Shown one piece after another: positions 21,931 through 36,421 of a stretch of 64,000 bases of DNA. Position 1 is the first letter of the stretch. Every line of letters begins with the position of its first letter. The DNA comes from Rallus limicola (Eukaryota; Chordata; Aves; Gruiformes; Rallidae): contig JAKCOZ010000058.1 in the NCBI GenBank assembly GCA_022605955.1, positions 2,914,001 through 2,978,000 of the forward strand, in the 5' to 3' direction. A program made the position numbers and the translations under genes. The notes beneath the pieces are model-generated. The model was not told the origin of the DNA. It saw only the letters and a program-made list of their open reading frames with translations, and searched no databases.

Positions 21931-24900
21931 GCCTACATTAAGGATTATGCATTACTTCAAATGGTGCTATGCCACTGACAACACTTTAGTAAAGGAAAAA
22001 CATTGTGCCTGGGTAAAAGCATGTAAAATGACTAGACAGGATCTGTAAGGTGACTGTAACTCCATAGTTCCTTGGTGAGACCACTCATCCATCTGGGATG
22101 AGCTCAATGTTGCCAGGTGAAATACCAGGCCAGTTCTCAGCTGGATAAAATATGGGAACAAATCCTAGATGTGTGGACAAGGACTTCCTCAAACTCATGC
22201 TGAATCTTGTCACTGTGTTACAGAACCAAAGTTCCTCTTGTGCTCCACAGCCTTCATTGCATGTCAGAGATTTATGGGCCCCATTAAGGAGCGGGTGATG
22301 AACAATTGCTTTTTACTTCCTGGGACAAACTGTTTTATGGATACAAACCTAGTGACTTAAATCCATGCAGACTCCTCTAACTGACGCTGCTGATGTCATC
22401 CTTTACTTTTTGATGCTTCCTCCCTACTGTTCTGGAGAAGGGCAAGGAAATCCTGCTTGCATGCATATTTCAGGATAATCTTTTCCTGCTTGAACTCACA
22501 CATTGAACATCAAGTTCTAACATTTTCATGAGGTGTCTAAACCATACTTGTTAGAATTAAAGTTTAAAATCTTGTTTTAAAAATTTGTTAAGTTCTATTT
22601 TAATATTTCACAATGTGCTGCATTACCTTGTGCCACACTGTACCAAACAGTTTATGCAGCCTGCAAAACGCTTTTTATTCAGCCAGGTACTGCAGTTCTC
22701 CTGAGACACATGGCAAAGCAGTGACCCATGTTGTGTCCTAGGAGAATGCACTCCTTCATACATCCCCTTAGAACTGCTACTAGCCTTGTAGTACAACCAA
22801 AAGTTTTGTCCTTGTAAACTGAAGCTATGTCAGGACCTTGGAATATGAACTACAGCATGAAATTGAAATCATACATCAACTTACTTTATATACCATAAGG
22901 ATATTTAATCTTTTCATCAAGGATGACTAGTCCGAGAGCGGCTACTCAGAAATCACACAGCATCCAGTCCTACCCATGCCAGGTGCTCACAAAACTTTCA
23001 AAGGTTTCCCCCCACCCCCGCTTATTTTCCATTTGTGGTAGGCAACCACGATAAACAGTGTGACCTTAACCTTTCCTTAAATAGCCAAAGTACTTAATAT
23101 CCCCCTTTGAGAGGGGAGTTTTAGCAAGACATCATTCTCCTTCCTTGACCCCACAGGTACTGCGCATCAATTATCATCAGAAGACAAGGTTTTAGCATCA
23201 CTACTCCTCTTGAGGGACAACTCAGGGATACACCGTAGAAAGCAGGGGGGAGAAGGGAATGGAAGGGACAAGTGTGCAGACTGAGCACAGGGCTTGGGGG
23301 GGGAGCACCTCCCAAACCACTTATGTCAGCCTGTGCCACTGTTTCCCAAATGCCCACAGGTGCAGATCTGCTGAACCCTCAGCCAAGCACAACAAAAAGA
23401 CACAAATTAAAATGGGCTTAGAAACACTCTTTTGCTCTTCCTAGGAGGATTCTGAGAGCTCTCCTGGGAATTTTCTAGAGGCAAGCCTAAACTTAAGGCC
23501 TACAAACAACTGCCTGTATACTTCATTGGCAGACCTGCAGTGAGCAAACGTGCTGATAAATGGAGTCTTGCCATAGAAAGTTACCTCCTATGGAGGACTG
23601 AGACTCTGTGGTGTGACATAATAGCTACATAACAAATGAACTGAATAAAACGAGTACCAGAAAGAGCAAAGCATTGATGGAATAATTTGCAAACAAATTA
23701 AATCCACATTGATGAATCGATTACTTTGTTTCAACTGTTTTTGCACTAAATAGCAGGGGAGTTTTGATTAATACAGTGATTACACAACTTCAATTTGCTT
23801 AATATTTTATTCATACTCTGGCCTCTGTTTGAAAGACTGTGGCTTGGTGAACATGAGTAAACATGCAGTGAGAGGCTGCTGTACCACTTGGGACAGGTTT
23901 CCAAAAGGGAAGGGTGTGCTGGCTCCTTTTCAGGGGCAATGCATGCCTTGCTGCTGCAGTTTCTTGGACTACTGGAGGGGCACAGCACCTTCCTGAGCTG
24001 GAGGAGTTTTATTATATTGTGTAAATGAACAGTAAGCATATCCTTCAAAAATGCCAGTTCTGCCTGCACTGGTACGGTTGTCAGAAAAGTCAATCTGGCA
24101 GCCTCAAGGAAGCAATCCTACCCTCTCCTGCTTTGAAAAAAAATCATCATGTCACAACAAGCTATGGCTCTCCCACAAAAAAAAAAAAATAAAAAGGCTA
24201 AACAACTTTCCAAAAAAGGGTTAAAAGTTGCAACAGAAACATAATACTGCAATGGGGATAAATTCCATCCCTCAAGCAAACTGAACAAGGTTATACATGT
24301 ATCATCTGAATTATTTCACAGGCTGTGGATGCTCATGAAAAAGAGTAACTCTGGGTGGATGGGAGACAGTCAAACAAAAACTCCCTCTGATATCAGTAGA
24401 GGATAAAAAGCTGACTGGCCATTGTCTGTGTTCACCCATCACTGCACACTGGGGTCAGCAGAAGGATGTGCATGCATGCACACAAGGCTCCCTACATATT
24501 TCAGTATGTATATCAACATTTCCAAACGGTAACCACGAAGATGTTCCCTGTTAGCAAGAGTTATTTTATAACACTGTCTAGGAATCATACTCCATAGCAA
24601 CAAAATGTACCAGCTACTAGACAAGATGGATAGTATGTCTGACCAGGACAGGAATTGCCATATATAAGTTATCCTCCACTACTGGGTAGTAAGACACACC
24701 CTGAATGCGCTTTGGCATTAGGTTGGCCCTTTGGTGATCCAGCAGCCATAAATACACAGCACAGAACAGCATTTGCAGTTCAAGCTACTTAATCGACATG
24801 TGGGATTGACTGAATGAAACAACCTAGTTTTCAAGTCAGCCTTTCAACTAAGTTTAACCCAGTACTACAACATATGGGAAAAAACTACAATTAGTCTTCT

Positions 24901-26394
24901 TACATAAAATTGAAAGGGAAGCTACTTTTCTTTGGAGATGCAGCAATATAAAACAGAAGGCAAAGAGAATTAGTTGTAAGACCTCTTCCTACTAGACCGG
25001 TTAAGTGTCGTGAAGAAAGACGAAGCTTGCAGAGCAAAACACTCTTCTGAAGAGTTATCTACTTCTGCCAGAGAAAGTCCTCGGAGGTCTCCTCCACCAC
25101 ACTCCCTCTTGTATAAGAAAAAAAAAAAAGCTTACAGGCCCTCAGATAGTCCTCTCTTTGTTGTTAATATTCCAATACAAGAATCAAAGATTGAAGAACA
25201 AGAAAACATGTTTTGAAAATTGTTTTTGAAGGGATGAATTGCAGCTATTGGAATGGATATAAGTCTGAAAACTGTCAAAATCTGTTCCATGATCCCACCC
25301 ATGAGATTTTTAGCATGATTATTCAGCTAAGTCTTTTTGTGCAGTTAAGTGTCCCCAGACAGGCCAGTCCCAATCATGTCACACATCTCCTTAAAATTTG
25401 TCATGAACAGTTGCAACATTGCTTTTTCTCCAGTTCCTGCTTTGCCAGTGCTGCAGTAACCATCACCACCTCACCAAAACAGCTAACTTGGTCCTCACTC
25501 ACTGCTACAAGAGCAGGAAAGTTTTTGCAATCCTTTTCAGAAGCCACCCATCACCTTGCAGAACTATGTGGTACTGGCACTGTAGGGACAAAGACCACAC
25601 AGCACTGAAAAGCACTACCTGCACTGATGGCACACTGCTTGCTAGCTTCAAAGAGAAAAAGACAGCTGTCAGCCATTAGTCACTTCTAAGACCATGGATC
25701 ATTTTGGTAAACATGGATGCAACTGAGCTTTTTCTTTCACAGAAAAAAAAACCCTGCCTTCTGGGTAAGCTTGCAGTAAATTACACTGCATCAGAGCTGT
25801 ATCTCACGAAACTAAGTGCTGAACCAATTAAAAAAATTACTGCGATTTGATCTGCCAGAGATTTAACAGTAGTTATCTAATAGTACAAATATATATATTG
25901 GGTAATCCCTATACGTCACCTATATCAACAAATCCTCTTAGAAACATTTATCAAAAGCACTCCCATATATGCCTTTTTACTTCTACCACACAGATTTTGA
26001 AATACAGATTTTATAGTCAGGGTCCTAAGGAAGTTAAGAACATTATCTTGCCTTATAAAAACATGTACACTCACAAAACCCCAACAAAAAAAAAAAAACA
26101 AACAACAAAACAAAAGATTGATTGTTTCAGGTTTCCACAACTTTCTGTTAGCGAACTGAGGGACAGAGTGAGGGAACCAGGTGCCAAAATTTTACTATTA
26201 ACGTAAGTGAAAAGTTTGGAAAGATTTAAAGGATTGCTCCTGGTGGAATAATAGGACTTGTGGAATAATAAGGCTCCTGAACAAGCATTAGAATCAGTTG
26301 TCATGTACCATGTAAAAACTCCATTTTCTAATAATCTGGGTTATTTGGGTTCCCTTCAGCTGTGATGGGAGGGACATGACCTGCACATGTATGT

Positions 26395-26437
<43 letters not shown>

Positions 26438-28789
26438 ACCTGAAGAACAAACAGGTACCACCACCCTCATCCTCCCAGGCACTTTGCTTTAAGGATTTTT
26501 GACAGTGGTGTAAAACTATTTCACTTTCAGCATCACCAGTTTATCACTCTTGTATCTGATAATCTTTTTTCCTCTTATAACCTGGAAAAAACTATCAGGT
26601 CTCTTATGGGTTTTGCCTGTTTCTTAGGCTACAGACTTCTCTTCCCCTACAAATTTCTGCAAGGTCTCCATTCCAAACAGCAGTCTGCATTCCAGTTTTA
26701 TTCTGCTTTTTAACCTCATGCTTTCTATCTGGGCTATTGTAATGCAATGCAACAAACAAAAAACAAACCCAAAAGATAACCTTAAGTTAGAAAGAGACCT
26801 GCGTTTCTTGCTTCCTCCCCAAACACTATTGACTGCATTTAAAATAATTTCCTCTGTGTCCCACAGCACACACTATCTCCCTTAATCCAGAGCAGGAATC
26901 TCACATGCCCACAGTGGCACACCCCTGACCACAGATAAGCTACATTGCTCTTCCCCCGATTGCATTAAATTCTTTCTATTTTTTTGGTCAGCACATCTTA
27001 CTAATCAGTATTTTGGATAGCACAAACAGAAAGCTCTCCTTCAAAGACTGGGAACACAAAGCCAGAAGAGAGTCTGCCTGTTTAAACAAGGAAGTTAGTG
27101 TCTTCTGTCTTGTTCTATTGTTTGAAATGTGGCTCACTTCTCAGAGGCATCTCAAATATATTCAAATATTATATTCAAATATACCTGAACAACTTGAGGT
27201 CTCTGCCTTTTCACCTTAAAAACTGAAGAGTTGGCATTCACCCCTACCCAAAGCAACATGCATTTTACAACATTATTAAAATGACCTTCCTACTCAAGCT
27301 TGAGCTTGTGTCCTCCAATTTCCTTCTCCACCTCAATTTATCTTCCTCCAATTCATATCCCTGCTACAGTAGATGAGGTTTATCAAGTTTATCAAAAGCA
27401 GCAGCTCCTACATCTACAGCTCCAAATGAACTTAAATGGAAAGCATTCATTTGCATGATGCATTAAAGCAACAGCTAATTTGGTAGAATATTAGTCCTTC
27501 ACCATCCCACTAGGAAGGTTGAAGCCACTTAGCACTGAACTGGTTCAGAACCTTCCAGCTGTACATGTACATAGCTGCAAATTTCATAGCTAGTGCTTTC
27601 ATTGCCCTGTACAAATAACACTTTTTTCCAGTAGGCTGCAGGAAAGGCAGAACATAAAGCTCCTCGAGACCTACAGTCAATGCCACATCAGGATTATAAT
27701 TTAGGATTTAGGTTCCCCTACTATGCCCTTATTCTTCCAGACACAAATAACACTGTGTAATGGGATGTGAAAACACTTGGCTTCCTCTTGCAGCTCCCAA
27801 GTAATCTCAGTTTTCCTCGTCCATACAGGCTTGATCAGATCAGATGCATTCCCCCAAGTACAGTTTGCATAGGCTCCCATCCCAACGGCGCTGAGTACAC
27901 ACAGACCTCCGCAAGGAAGAAAATCCCTGGGGCAGCAACCTGTGCTGGCTGGTGTTGGGCACATGCCCAGATGTCCCAAACTGACTCAGAAGAAGGAAAT
28001 GACCCACCATCATGACCAGGTCAAGAAGCATTTCAGTGATGACTCTCAAGTTCACAGAGCATTTGCTCCACAGTTTTCTTCACCTCTCTGCAGCTTTGAA
28101 TGTTGCTGACTAGCAAAGGCAGGGGTTGAAATTGCTATGCCAGGACTTGTTCCAGCTTGGCAAATTCAATTAATTGCAGCAGCGAAGTTCTTCTCTGATA
28201 GAGTCAAATCTCCTTCAGTTAAACTGACTAAATCAACTGCTGTTTCTATAAAAGTTTCCACCATTTTTGTTGAGTACCTCTTGCTGCCCCATTTTTAAAG
28301 GTACAGAAGATACAAGGACCACACAAAAAGAGAAGATACAGAGGATTGTACAGTTACCAATGCAGCAAGTTCAATAGCTCCCAAGGAGCAGTATATACAC
28401 ATTGTCAAAAGCCAAGAGACAAATAGACCATAAACAGTGTACTGGCTTCCTAAACTCAACACTCATTTTAAATATAGTGATAACGCAACCACCTGGAAGT
28501 ACCTGATGGAACATCATTGACTGCTGTATCCCATTATGAAAATTATTATTATGAAACCCTTTCAATTTTAATCTGCTCCTCTTAAGCTAATGAAGACACT
28601 TCGGTGAAGTTTTTTCTGTTATCCTGTAGTTTAGCAGAAGAGAACCAAGAGATTCTCATCTCTGGTAATTTAAAGTTAACTGGATGGAAATGGTGGGCTA
28701 CCTCAAGCACAGTTACAAGGGTCCTATATAGGTGCTAGGTCTTGACATAGCAGGGCCTGCCAAGCCTTACATTGGCAACAATCTCTAAG
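21931..28789. other. Intronic sequence without recognisable genes
   Basis: About 6.9 kb of AT-rich sequence. The only structured element is the CA microsatellite at 26396-26434. A-runs near 24177, 25743 and 26085 are simple sequence. No transposon end or conserved coding frame is seen. Confidence 0.55.
26396..26434. repeat. (CA)n microsatellite
   Basis: An uninterrupted CA dinucleotide run of about 19 units, a likely length-variable marker. Confidence 0.97.
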
Positions 28790-29132
28790 CTCCGTGAAAT
28801 GTTGCTGTCTATGGCTTCCTGATGAGGGGGAAAGAAGGGGCAGATGCCAATCTCCTCTTTGGTGACCAGTGATAGAACCCAAAGGAATGGTATAAAGCTG
28901 CTACAGGGAAGGTTTAGGTTGGGTCTTAGGAAGTGGTTCTTTACTGAAAGGGTGGTCAAGCACTGAAACAGGGTCCCCAGGGAAGGGGTCACAGTACCAC
29001 ACTTCACTGAGTTCAAGAAGCATTTAGACAATGCCCTCAGTCACATGCGCTGACTTGGGTGGCCCTGTGTGGAGCCAGAAGTTGGACTTGATAATCCTTA
29101 CAGATGCCTTCTGACTCAGGAGATTCTATAAA
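28790..29132 (+). mobile_element. CR1 LINE, old 3' fragment
   Basis: Contains diverged but recognisable CR1 phrases: 'gggaaggtttaggttgggtcttaggaag', 'ctttactgaaagggtggtcaagcactgaaacag', 'gttcaagaagcatttagacaatg' and 'gttggacttgataatcctta'. It ends 'gattctata'. It is more diverged than the copy at 21.3-21.9 kb. The left boundary is approximate. Confidence 0.88.
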
Positions 29133-30530
29133 GCACCCAAGAGCCCACATTAGCAGAAGAGGCCTGCAATCAGACTGCCTACCATGTACAACTTCTTTTT
29201 GTCAGTGTTGGGTAAACTGTCATTTAAGTTGACCCCACTCATGGGGAATGCCACCTCTCTGGGCCTTGGGTATTCATCTGGAGTGTTTCCAGGCTTGCTA
29301 TGCCTTTTGGAGGTTGAAGACCTCAGCTGCTCAGAAGTGAGACAGGGAGAAAAGGCACTCCATGCCAGTTACAGAACCACCACAAATATAGCATTCCTGC
29401 TATATTTGAGGATGGGATCTCCAAGGAACATAGATGCTATTTTCACCTCTCAAGATAAAGCCTGAAGAGTCCCACCCTCAGGGAATAAACATGTAAACCG
29501 TGAAGAGGTAGAAGACTTGATGTAGTCAAAGCCACACCACTGGTGTGGTTTCCCCAGGCTGTCAATGTCTCCTGCAGAGTCCGCCCTGACAGACTCTAGA
29601 AGAAAGCCTGGCAGAGAAACAGGCTACCACGTCCCACCACAAAGAGCTCGGTACACAACTAGGCCTCCACATCAAAAGCAGTCATTTAATTCCCTCAAAA
29701 AAAAATAAAAATCTTCCTCTGTTCACAGCTGCCTGCATGGAAGAAAAGCCTTCCTTGCTCAAGCAGTGCTGTCTCAGGTGCAGAGCTGTGAGGAAAGCCA
29801 CAACAGGGAATCACAACTGGTCATGCTGCTGCCAGCTTAGCTATGCTTTCATCTGCCCAGCTGTGGGCTGGAGGGCCAGGCAGGGCACGCAGCCTGCTCT
29901 CCCACACCAGCACCATGCCACTAGCTGAGGCCAGAAGTGAGTCTGAGAAATGGTTAATTCCAGGAACAGCCAAAAAAATCCATCACTCTGGCACAGAGAG
30001 CATGAGTTCCCAGCAGCTTGCCAGCTTTCTACTAGTGGCTGGCAGCTGGCAGGAACAAAGAAAACATGTTGGTGGAAAACACTGTTTTACAGGAGGGTAT
30101 TGAGTGGCCAGGATGGTTATGGGGGCAGGCTTTTCTGGCATGGTACATGGGCTTTTGTTTTTGAGGGGCAAGTGGAAGGTGTGAGTTTTGACTGCCACCA
30201 CATATTTAATGCAAAATCCATCAGCGGCATATCAACTCCATCGCTGTAACAAGGGGAACAATGCATTTTCAGCCTCATATTCAGTGATGCGCATGTGTAC
30301 CCACACAGCTATAGCAACCCCACTAGTCATCCCCTTAATGAAAAGGAAACATACACCATGAGTATTAGGAAGGTCTGGATCAACGCCCCCTGCCCGCAAA
30401 TTATATCAAGGGAGCAAGAGGCCACATATACAGGACAGGATAGGACTGTGAGCCAGGGCCTCTTCATGAGCGATGGCTATCCTGTTCATCTCCAAATAGA
30501 AAAGAAGAAAAACTGCAGAGGTTTTACTCA
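29133..30530. other. Intronic sequence without recognisable genes
   Basis: About 1.4 kb between the CR1 fragment and the second LTR. An open frame at 29950-30249 and its overlaps show no family likeness. Confidence 0.5.
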
Positions 30531-31627
30531 TGTGGTTTTGCATGGCAAGGTTGGGGGGGGGGGGGGGGGGGGGGAAGATGGGGGGGGGGCAGGGAGGAAA
30601 GGAGGGAGGAAGGTGGGAGGCTGCAGGGGTGGATTCTGTAAGGGAAGGTTTGGGGGGGGGGGGGGGGGGGGGGCGGCGGCGGGAGGAAAGGGGGGAGGAA
30701 GGTGGGAGGCTGCAGGGGTGGCTTCTGCAAGAAGCAGCTAGATGCTTTCCCTAGCCCCAACAGAGTAAACACCAGTCGGCTCAAGGCCAGACCCACTGCT
30801 GACCAAGGCCGAGCCCATCAGGGACAGTCATAATGCCTCTGTGAATTATAGTTAAGAGGGAAAAACCCCTCAAGCAGCCCCTTTTTGCCACCAGAGAAGG
30901 GAGTGAGAAGATGTAAGAAACTGTGCAGACACCAAGGTCAGTAAAGAATGTGGGGAGGAGGTGCTCCAAGGTGCTGAACACAAAGATTCACACAAAGATG
31001 CCCATGGAGAAGGCCATGGTGGAGCAGGCTGTCCCCCTGCAGTCCATGGAAGATGATGGGGAGTAGAGATCCCACCCACAGCCCATGAAGAGACCCTGGA
31101 AGAGAGGGGCACATGGAGCAGGTTTGCTGGGGGGGCTTGTGACTCCATGGGGAACCAGGCTGGAGCAGCCTGGGCCTGAGACATTCTGTGATTTATGACT
31201 GCACCCCATAGAAGTGTTCCACACTGAGGCAGCTGTTGAAGAGTTCAAACCCTGTGGGAAAGGGCTCACATTGGAGAAGTTCATGGAGGACTGTCTCCCA
31301 TGGGTGGGACCCCACACTGGAGCAGGGGAATAGTGTGAGGAATGACCCCCCTCCCAGCTAAGAGAAGGAAAATAAATTAATGATGAACTGACTGAAACCC
31401 CCTTCATCCCCCTGTGACACCTTGTCGGGGAGAAGGGAGAGAAATCATGACTAAAGAGAAGTCTGCAAAGAAAGGAGGGTTGGGGGGAGATATTTTAAGA
31501 TCCAGTTGCGCTTCTCATTATCTTACTCTGGTTTTCTGGTATGTGTAGTGTAGTCTAATAAATTAGATGGTTTTCTTTTTTTATTCTGTGTTGAGTCTGT
31601 TTTGCCCATGACACTAATTGCAGAATG
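30531..31627 (+). mobile_element. Avian LTR, copy 2, 3'-truncated
   Basis: Same family as the element at 234-1384. It starts TGTGGTTTTGCATGGC and shares 'ggctgcaggggtggcttctgcaagaag', 'gaccaaggccgagcc', 'gttcatggaggactgtctcccatgggtgggaccccac' and 'gagtctgttttgcccatgacactaattgcagaatg'. It carries an AATAAA at 31557-31562 that the first copy has lost. After about 31627 it departs from copy 1, so the last 120 or so bases are missing. The 5' region has expanded G-runs and an 89-base internal duplication not present in copy 1. Confidence 0.82.
30553..30721 (+). repeat. Two G22 tracts and an 89-base tandem duplication
   Basis: G-runs of 22 bases lie at 30553-30574 and 30652-30673, with a further G10 at 30580-30589. 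The motif 'aggtgggaggctgcaggggtgg' occurs at 30611-30632 and again at 30700-30721, showing a duplication with a period of 89 bases. Such G-runs can form quadruplexes and are prone to polymerase slippage and to sequencing error, so the exact lengths should be treated with caution. Glycine-rich open frames here are artefacts. Confidence 0.85.
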
Positions 31628-34600
31628 GATTGTGCAGCTTTCTGCTACCTCCAGTAGTTATTCACAGAAGCAATCAATTAACAGTAAGGTTAACACGTGG
31701 CACATAAATAGATCATACTTGTCTGCATATCTAAGCCCTACGGGTTGGCTGGCAGCTTTATTTAAGGGACTCTGCAGTGGAATCACTACAGTAAAGTAGG
31801 ACTTTTTAGTCTGGCTCATAGGGGCAGAATACAATCACCAATTCCTTGAAGTTATGAAAAAAAATTATTATTCTTTCCTGTTAATTTTATAGGAAAGCAC
31901 AAGGCAAAACTTGTGCAAAAGTGAAAAACCATAAGTGAAAAATCAAATGACATCTGAATGTTACTTCTTTCCCAGTCTGTAGGCCTTACATGTATCAGAA
32001 TAAATGCAAACATTCTGAGTGCAGACAGACATTGCATTTCAGTGAGCTTGGGTGAGGGCTGGATGAAAGAATACAGGACTGGGGGGATGAGATACACGTG
32101 CCCTAAAATTGTGGTATTTTAGAAGACAGCAACACATTCCTAATGAGATTCAGATGTCCAGCTTGCCTGGGAGAGGGCAAAAGGGAAGTCCTGCTATTAA
32201 TAAACCATGCTTAGTTTGAAATTAAAAGGTAAAATACAAAGGCTCAGCAGTTCTCAAGAAAATAAACACCCACTTTTTCAGCATGCAAGCTGCATCCCTT
32301 CTCCACAAAAACTTGCTTTTAGAAACAGATGGTAGCCTGCAAGACCTACAAATCCTTTGTCTGGAATAGCAAACTAGGCCCTATTGCTCAGCAAAGTCAA
32401 CCATCACATTGTGAAGCACTGACCCTAACAAATCCATTATGTTTCTTTCTACCACAATGCTATACCAGACAAATTGAGTCAGACTTAATAGGAAAGGGTG
32501 AGGGATTTGAAATCCTTTCCCTCCCCCCATCCTCACAAAAATAATGAAGGGGGGTGGGGGCGTTATCCCTTCACTTAAGAGCCCTGCCAAACATTGCCAT
32601 TAGGGCTCCCCATTTGGGTCAGGCTGCCCAAAGGATGGATTTGGGTTTGAAGCATTTACGTGGTGCTGTGCCTCAGCTTTGAAGTCAGCATGCTATGTCA
32701 GTCAGACTACCCACACACTCAAGAGTGAATACCCGGAGCAGGGAAGGCAGGCCTTTATGCTAGCTGAATAATTAGGTCTGATGTGCTTTGTAGTTTCTCA
32801 GCCCTCCCTTCCCAGCTCTGCCAAAGAGCTGTGCAAGATACACAGCACGGAGACAGAGAAAGCTCTTTGCAGGTAGCTGCAGGGAAGAGAATATAATGTT
32901 TTTTTCTCCTGTGTCAGCCAAACCCAGGCAACGGAAAAAGAAATGTGGAGTGACAGGCACTTATATCAAAGAGTTGCTGCCTTCAGTCAAGGGAGGAAAC
33001 AACAGAGAAGCCTGCTGAGGAGGTGATGGATGGGGTGATGGTGTGGAAAGGATCAAAAAGCCTTTTCCCCCGCTATTGGGTATGTGGTGCATCTCAACAC
33101 ACAAAAGGAAACACCCATCACTGGTCCTGTCAGCAGACACACTCTCTCAGTAACAATGGGTCCAGTTTATTAATGATCCAACTGCTTTCAACTTGAATAT
33201 TTAAAAGTTACATATGACAAAAAAGTCAATGTCCTCAGAGCAACAGATTGGTTGGATTCTTCATGGTCTCAGAGAAATTGCCCCCATTCCCCTTTACTGG
33301 TTTTCTTTGACATAAAACAATCTCTCGAGGACATAGCAGTAACAACACTAAAATTCAAAGTGTTGAGATCAAACACATGAAACTGATACTCATTACAGCT
33401 AAATTATGTCACCTATCTGAAGGCTTAAGCTTTATTATTTAAGACAATACAATAGTCATTAATCACAGCTATTGTGTATTGCTCGAAAGGCATCTAGAAA
33501 GCTAAAGAATACAGCAGAGACTTATTATACTACAGTGCCAGGTTTAATTACATGGTTTTCTCCTAAGTACCTAGCTGCTTGTAGTTCAGCACCTGTTTGC
33601 ACCAGAGGATCTGAAATAAAGACGTGCCAGCCCTTGAGGCTAAGCATGCAAGAGAGGGCTTATGCTGAGCTTTTGCTATTGCTGTTGCAGCAGAAGACCA
33701 GCAGGCAAGAACAGACCATTTGCGGGGCCACTGGCTGGAAAAAATCTCTTATGTAGAGCTATTGTTTTTGTTTACATGTTTTTAAATACATATTCAAAGG
33801 AACTGGAAGTTATGTGCAGCAAAAATATACCATTGAGCCCATGTGCAAGAAGAAACAACTAGCCATCTTCTTCCTAAAGCTGCAAGGTGAAGATTCATGC
33901 CCTCACCAACACAACAATGTATTTAAGCAGTACTTCTGTCTACTGGCAGCCTTCTGAGTTTGCATTTTCTTTTATAAATATTTAATGTAGAACTGTTCAT
34001 ATTACCCACTTTGCCAGAAGTGTTTTGACAGCCATGCTCACCACAGGACAATGATGCTCTATTTAACTGTGCAGCTGCAAACAGGAGGATTTGTTTTCAG
34101 TTTTATACAATGTTGTGAAACCAATGACCTCACACAAAATAAACCAGATAATACATTTTTAAGGAGTAGAATTCAAATGCATTAGCAAAACAATTATCAG
34201 TAAGCCAGTGCAAGAAAGGAAAACAGAAATTTAAGTCCTGATGTAAGAGTTTGCCTAAATTCAGCTGCAATCCCTTTTTTATTAAACATACTCAGAAAGC
34301 AAAAATAAAAGACAATCAATCTTGCAAAAGCTAAGGAGACTCCTGAAATTATTTCTCTTCAGGCTAGAATAATTTCCAAACTTTCCAGACCACAAGTTAT
34401 CATCAGTCCTTGGAGACCTCTACACACTTTTACCAACCAGTTAATCGAATCTGCTCAGAGGAAGATGGCTCAGCAGACCACTTGGCCAACCCCAAGGGAG
34501 GTTTGGCCCCAGCCCATTCATAACACACTAAGACTCAACATCATCTCACAGCAACTGACTAAGAGTTAGTCTTTCGTATGTGAAGATCACAACATTTTTC

Positions 34601-36421
34601 AGATGTAGAAAATTCTGGGAAACAAGAAGGACTAAGTAACCCAACCAGTCAAACCCACATAAAACTGCTCTGCTACTGTGTGTGGTGTGGAGAGGCATTT
34701 TAAAATGCTCACTTTAAAACAGTCACACTGCTTGAAGAAAATACATAGAGATAATAACATAAGGAAGAGAAACTGAGTCAGCAACATTTATCCTTTCTGA
34801 TTCCCTTGCCCCAGCTCCCAGGCACAGTCTCAGTTAATGCACTCACCTGTTACTAGCTTGGTGGAAGTCCAGAGCAATGCGACTTTGGTGCAAGCAGATT
34901 AATCAAGCATTGATTACCAACCTCCCACTGCACTGCAAGGCAATGCCATCTCCTTCTAGGCCATTTCAGAGGATAGATTCAGCTGAATATTGCCATTTGC
35001 TTCCAAGACAACTCTTACGCACAGAGTGATTGGTCATCCCTCACAGCACCTTCTACTAGAGTTCCTTAAACTATGCACTTAATACAGCTTTATGACTCCT
35101 TATGCATCACTAGCACTTTAATACTTCAGAACCCAGTTCTTGGTTCTTAATGGTACTGAAACAATAGCTAGAATTAGCATAGTAGAAAGTTTACTACCCA
35201 ACATCCTTAAGCAAGCAGCCACACTAGGTAAGATAGCAACGGCATTGTATACATCAGCACATCGCAAATCTTTTAAGAGGAACTTATTTCCAAGATCAGG
35301 GTGCCTCAAGGATGGAAGGGGACACAAGACCAGTCCTGCAGCTCTGGCAAACCAGAAGAGGAACATAAGGGCTATAGCTCACAAGGGGACAGTGATGAAG
35401 ATGCAGGGATGAAGTAAACAACCACCAGAGTCCTTGAAGACAACCTAAACACTGTAGTATGCATGCAGGAAAGGGTGGAAACCTATGATAATGAGCTCCT
35501 GGAAAAGTAATGAGTATGTTAATAATTTATCCGAAATATCCTGAATATGTATGTAGAACCAACATATAAGCCATATAATTAACTCGTTCTGCACGCATAT
35601 TAGGAGAAGCAATCCCCTATGTGTCCAGTGCTGAAATAAAGAATACCTGCTTAATACTCGCCAAGACTACTGAGTCTTTATTTTGGCTTTTCATGGCATC
35701 AGTATTAGCAGAAAGGTCAGAATACCTTCTTAAAACCTTATAAGGATGTGCCGTTTGTTTGTTTTTTTTAAATGGGGGAAGGGTGAAGATTAAGAAAATA
35801 AACAGCCCCCTTCTCATCCCACTCTGCCACTGTATCTCCTAGTATTCAATGTGTTTGGGACAAGAAAAAAAAAAAAAAGGCTCCTACATCTTTTTATTGA
35901 GCTCGACGAAGGATTTGGACCAGCAAACAACCATCCTTGCATTGATATTCATTGCCAAACGTAGCTTTGCTCGCACTGCCTGTAACCACTTCGCATGAAA
36001 TACAGCGGAATTGCTCCCTTAGCAAATCCTCTTCATTTGAGACTGAGAAGGAAAGTCTAAGGAAGATGGCATTAACACTACCGCGTGGTTTCACAGGTCT
36101 GGGTAAAGAACACTAGGAGCTACGTGACAGGACACAGGACAGAAATAACAGTCCTCTCATCCACATCTCCTTTTGGTCACACAAGCCTGTTAACTCTGAT
36201 CTTCCTTCTTTCCCAGTCAATACCACAAGTTACCACTTCATTCCCTGACCCACCAGATGGGCAGGAAGCAATGTCCGCTCTGCTGGGATCCCAGCTATGT
36301 GGCTGCTAATTAGCCTGCCAAGATGCCCACGTGGAGGGACAAAGTGCTGTTGCTTTTCCCAAAGCCTTTGTATTATTGGAAGGTTAATTAGGATCTCTGC
36401 TTTAGCTGTAGGGACTTCACC

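Noticed and set aside
29383..29408. 10-bp inverted repeat with 6-base loop
   Set aside because: AT-rich and of a length expected about once by chance in a window this size.
30295..30754. Glycine-rich and proline-rich open frames
   Set aside because: They are low-complexity translations of the G-runs in the second LTR.
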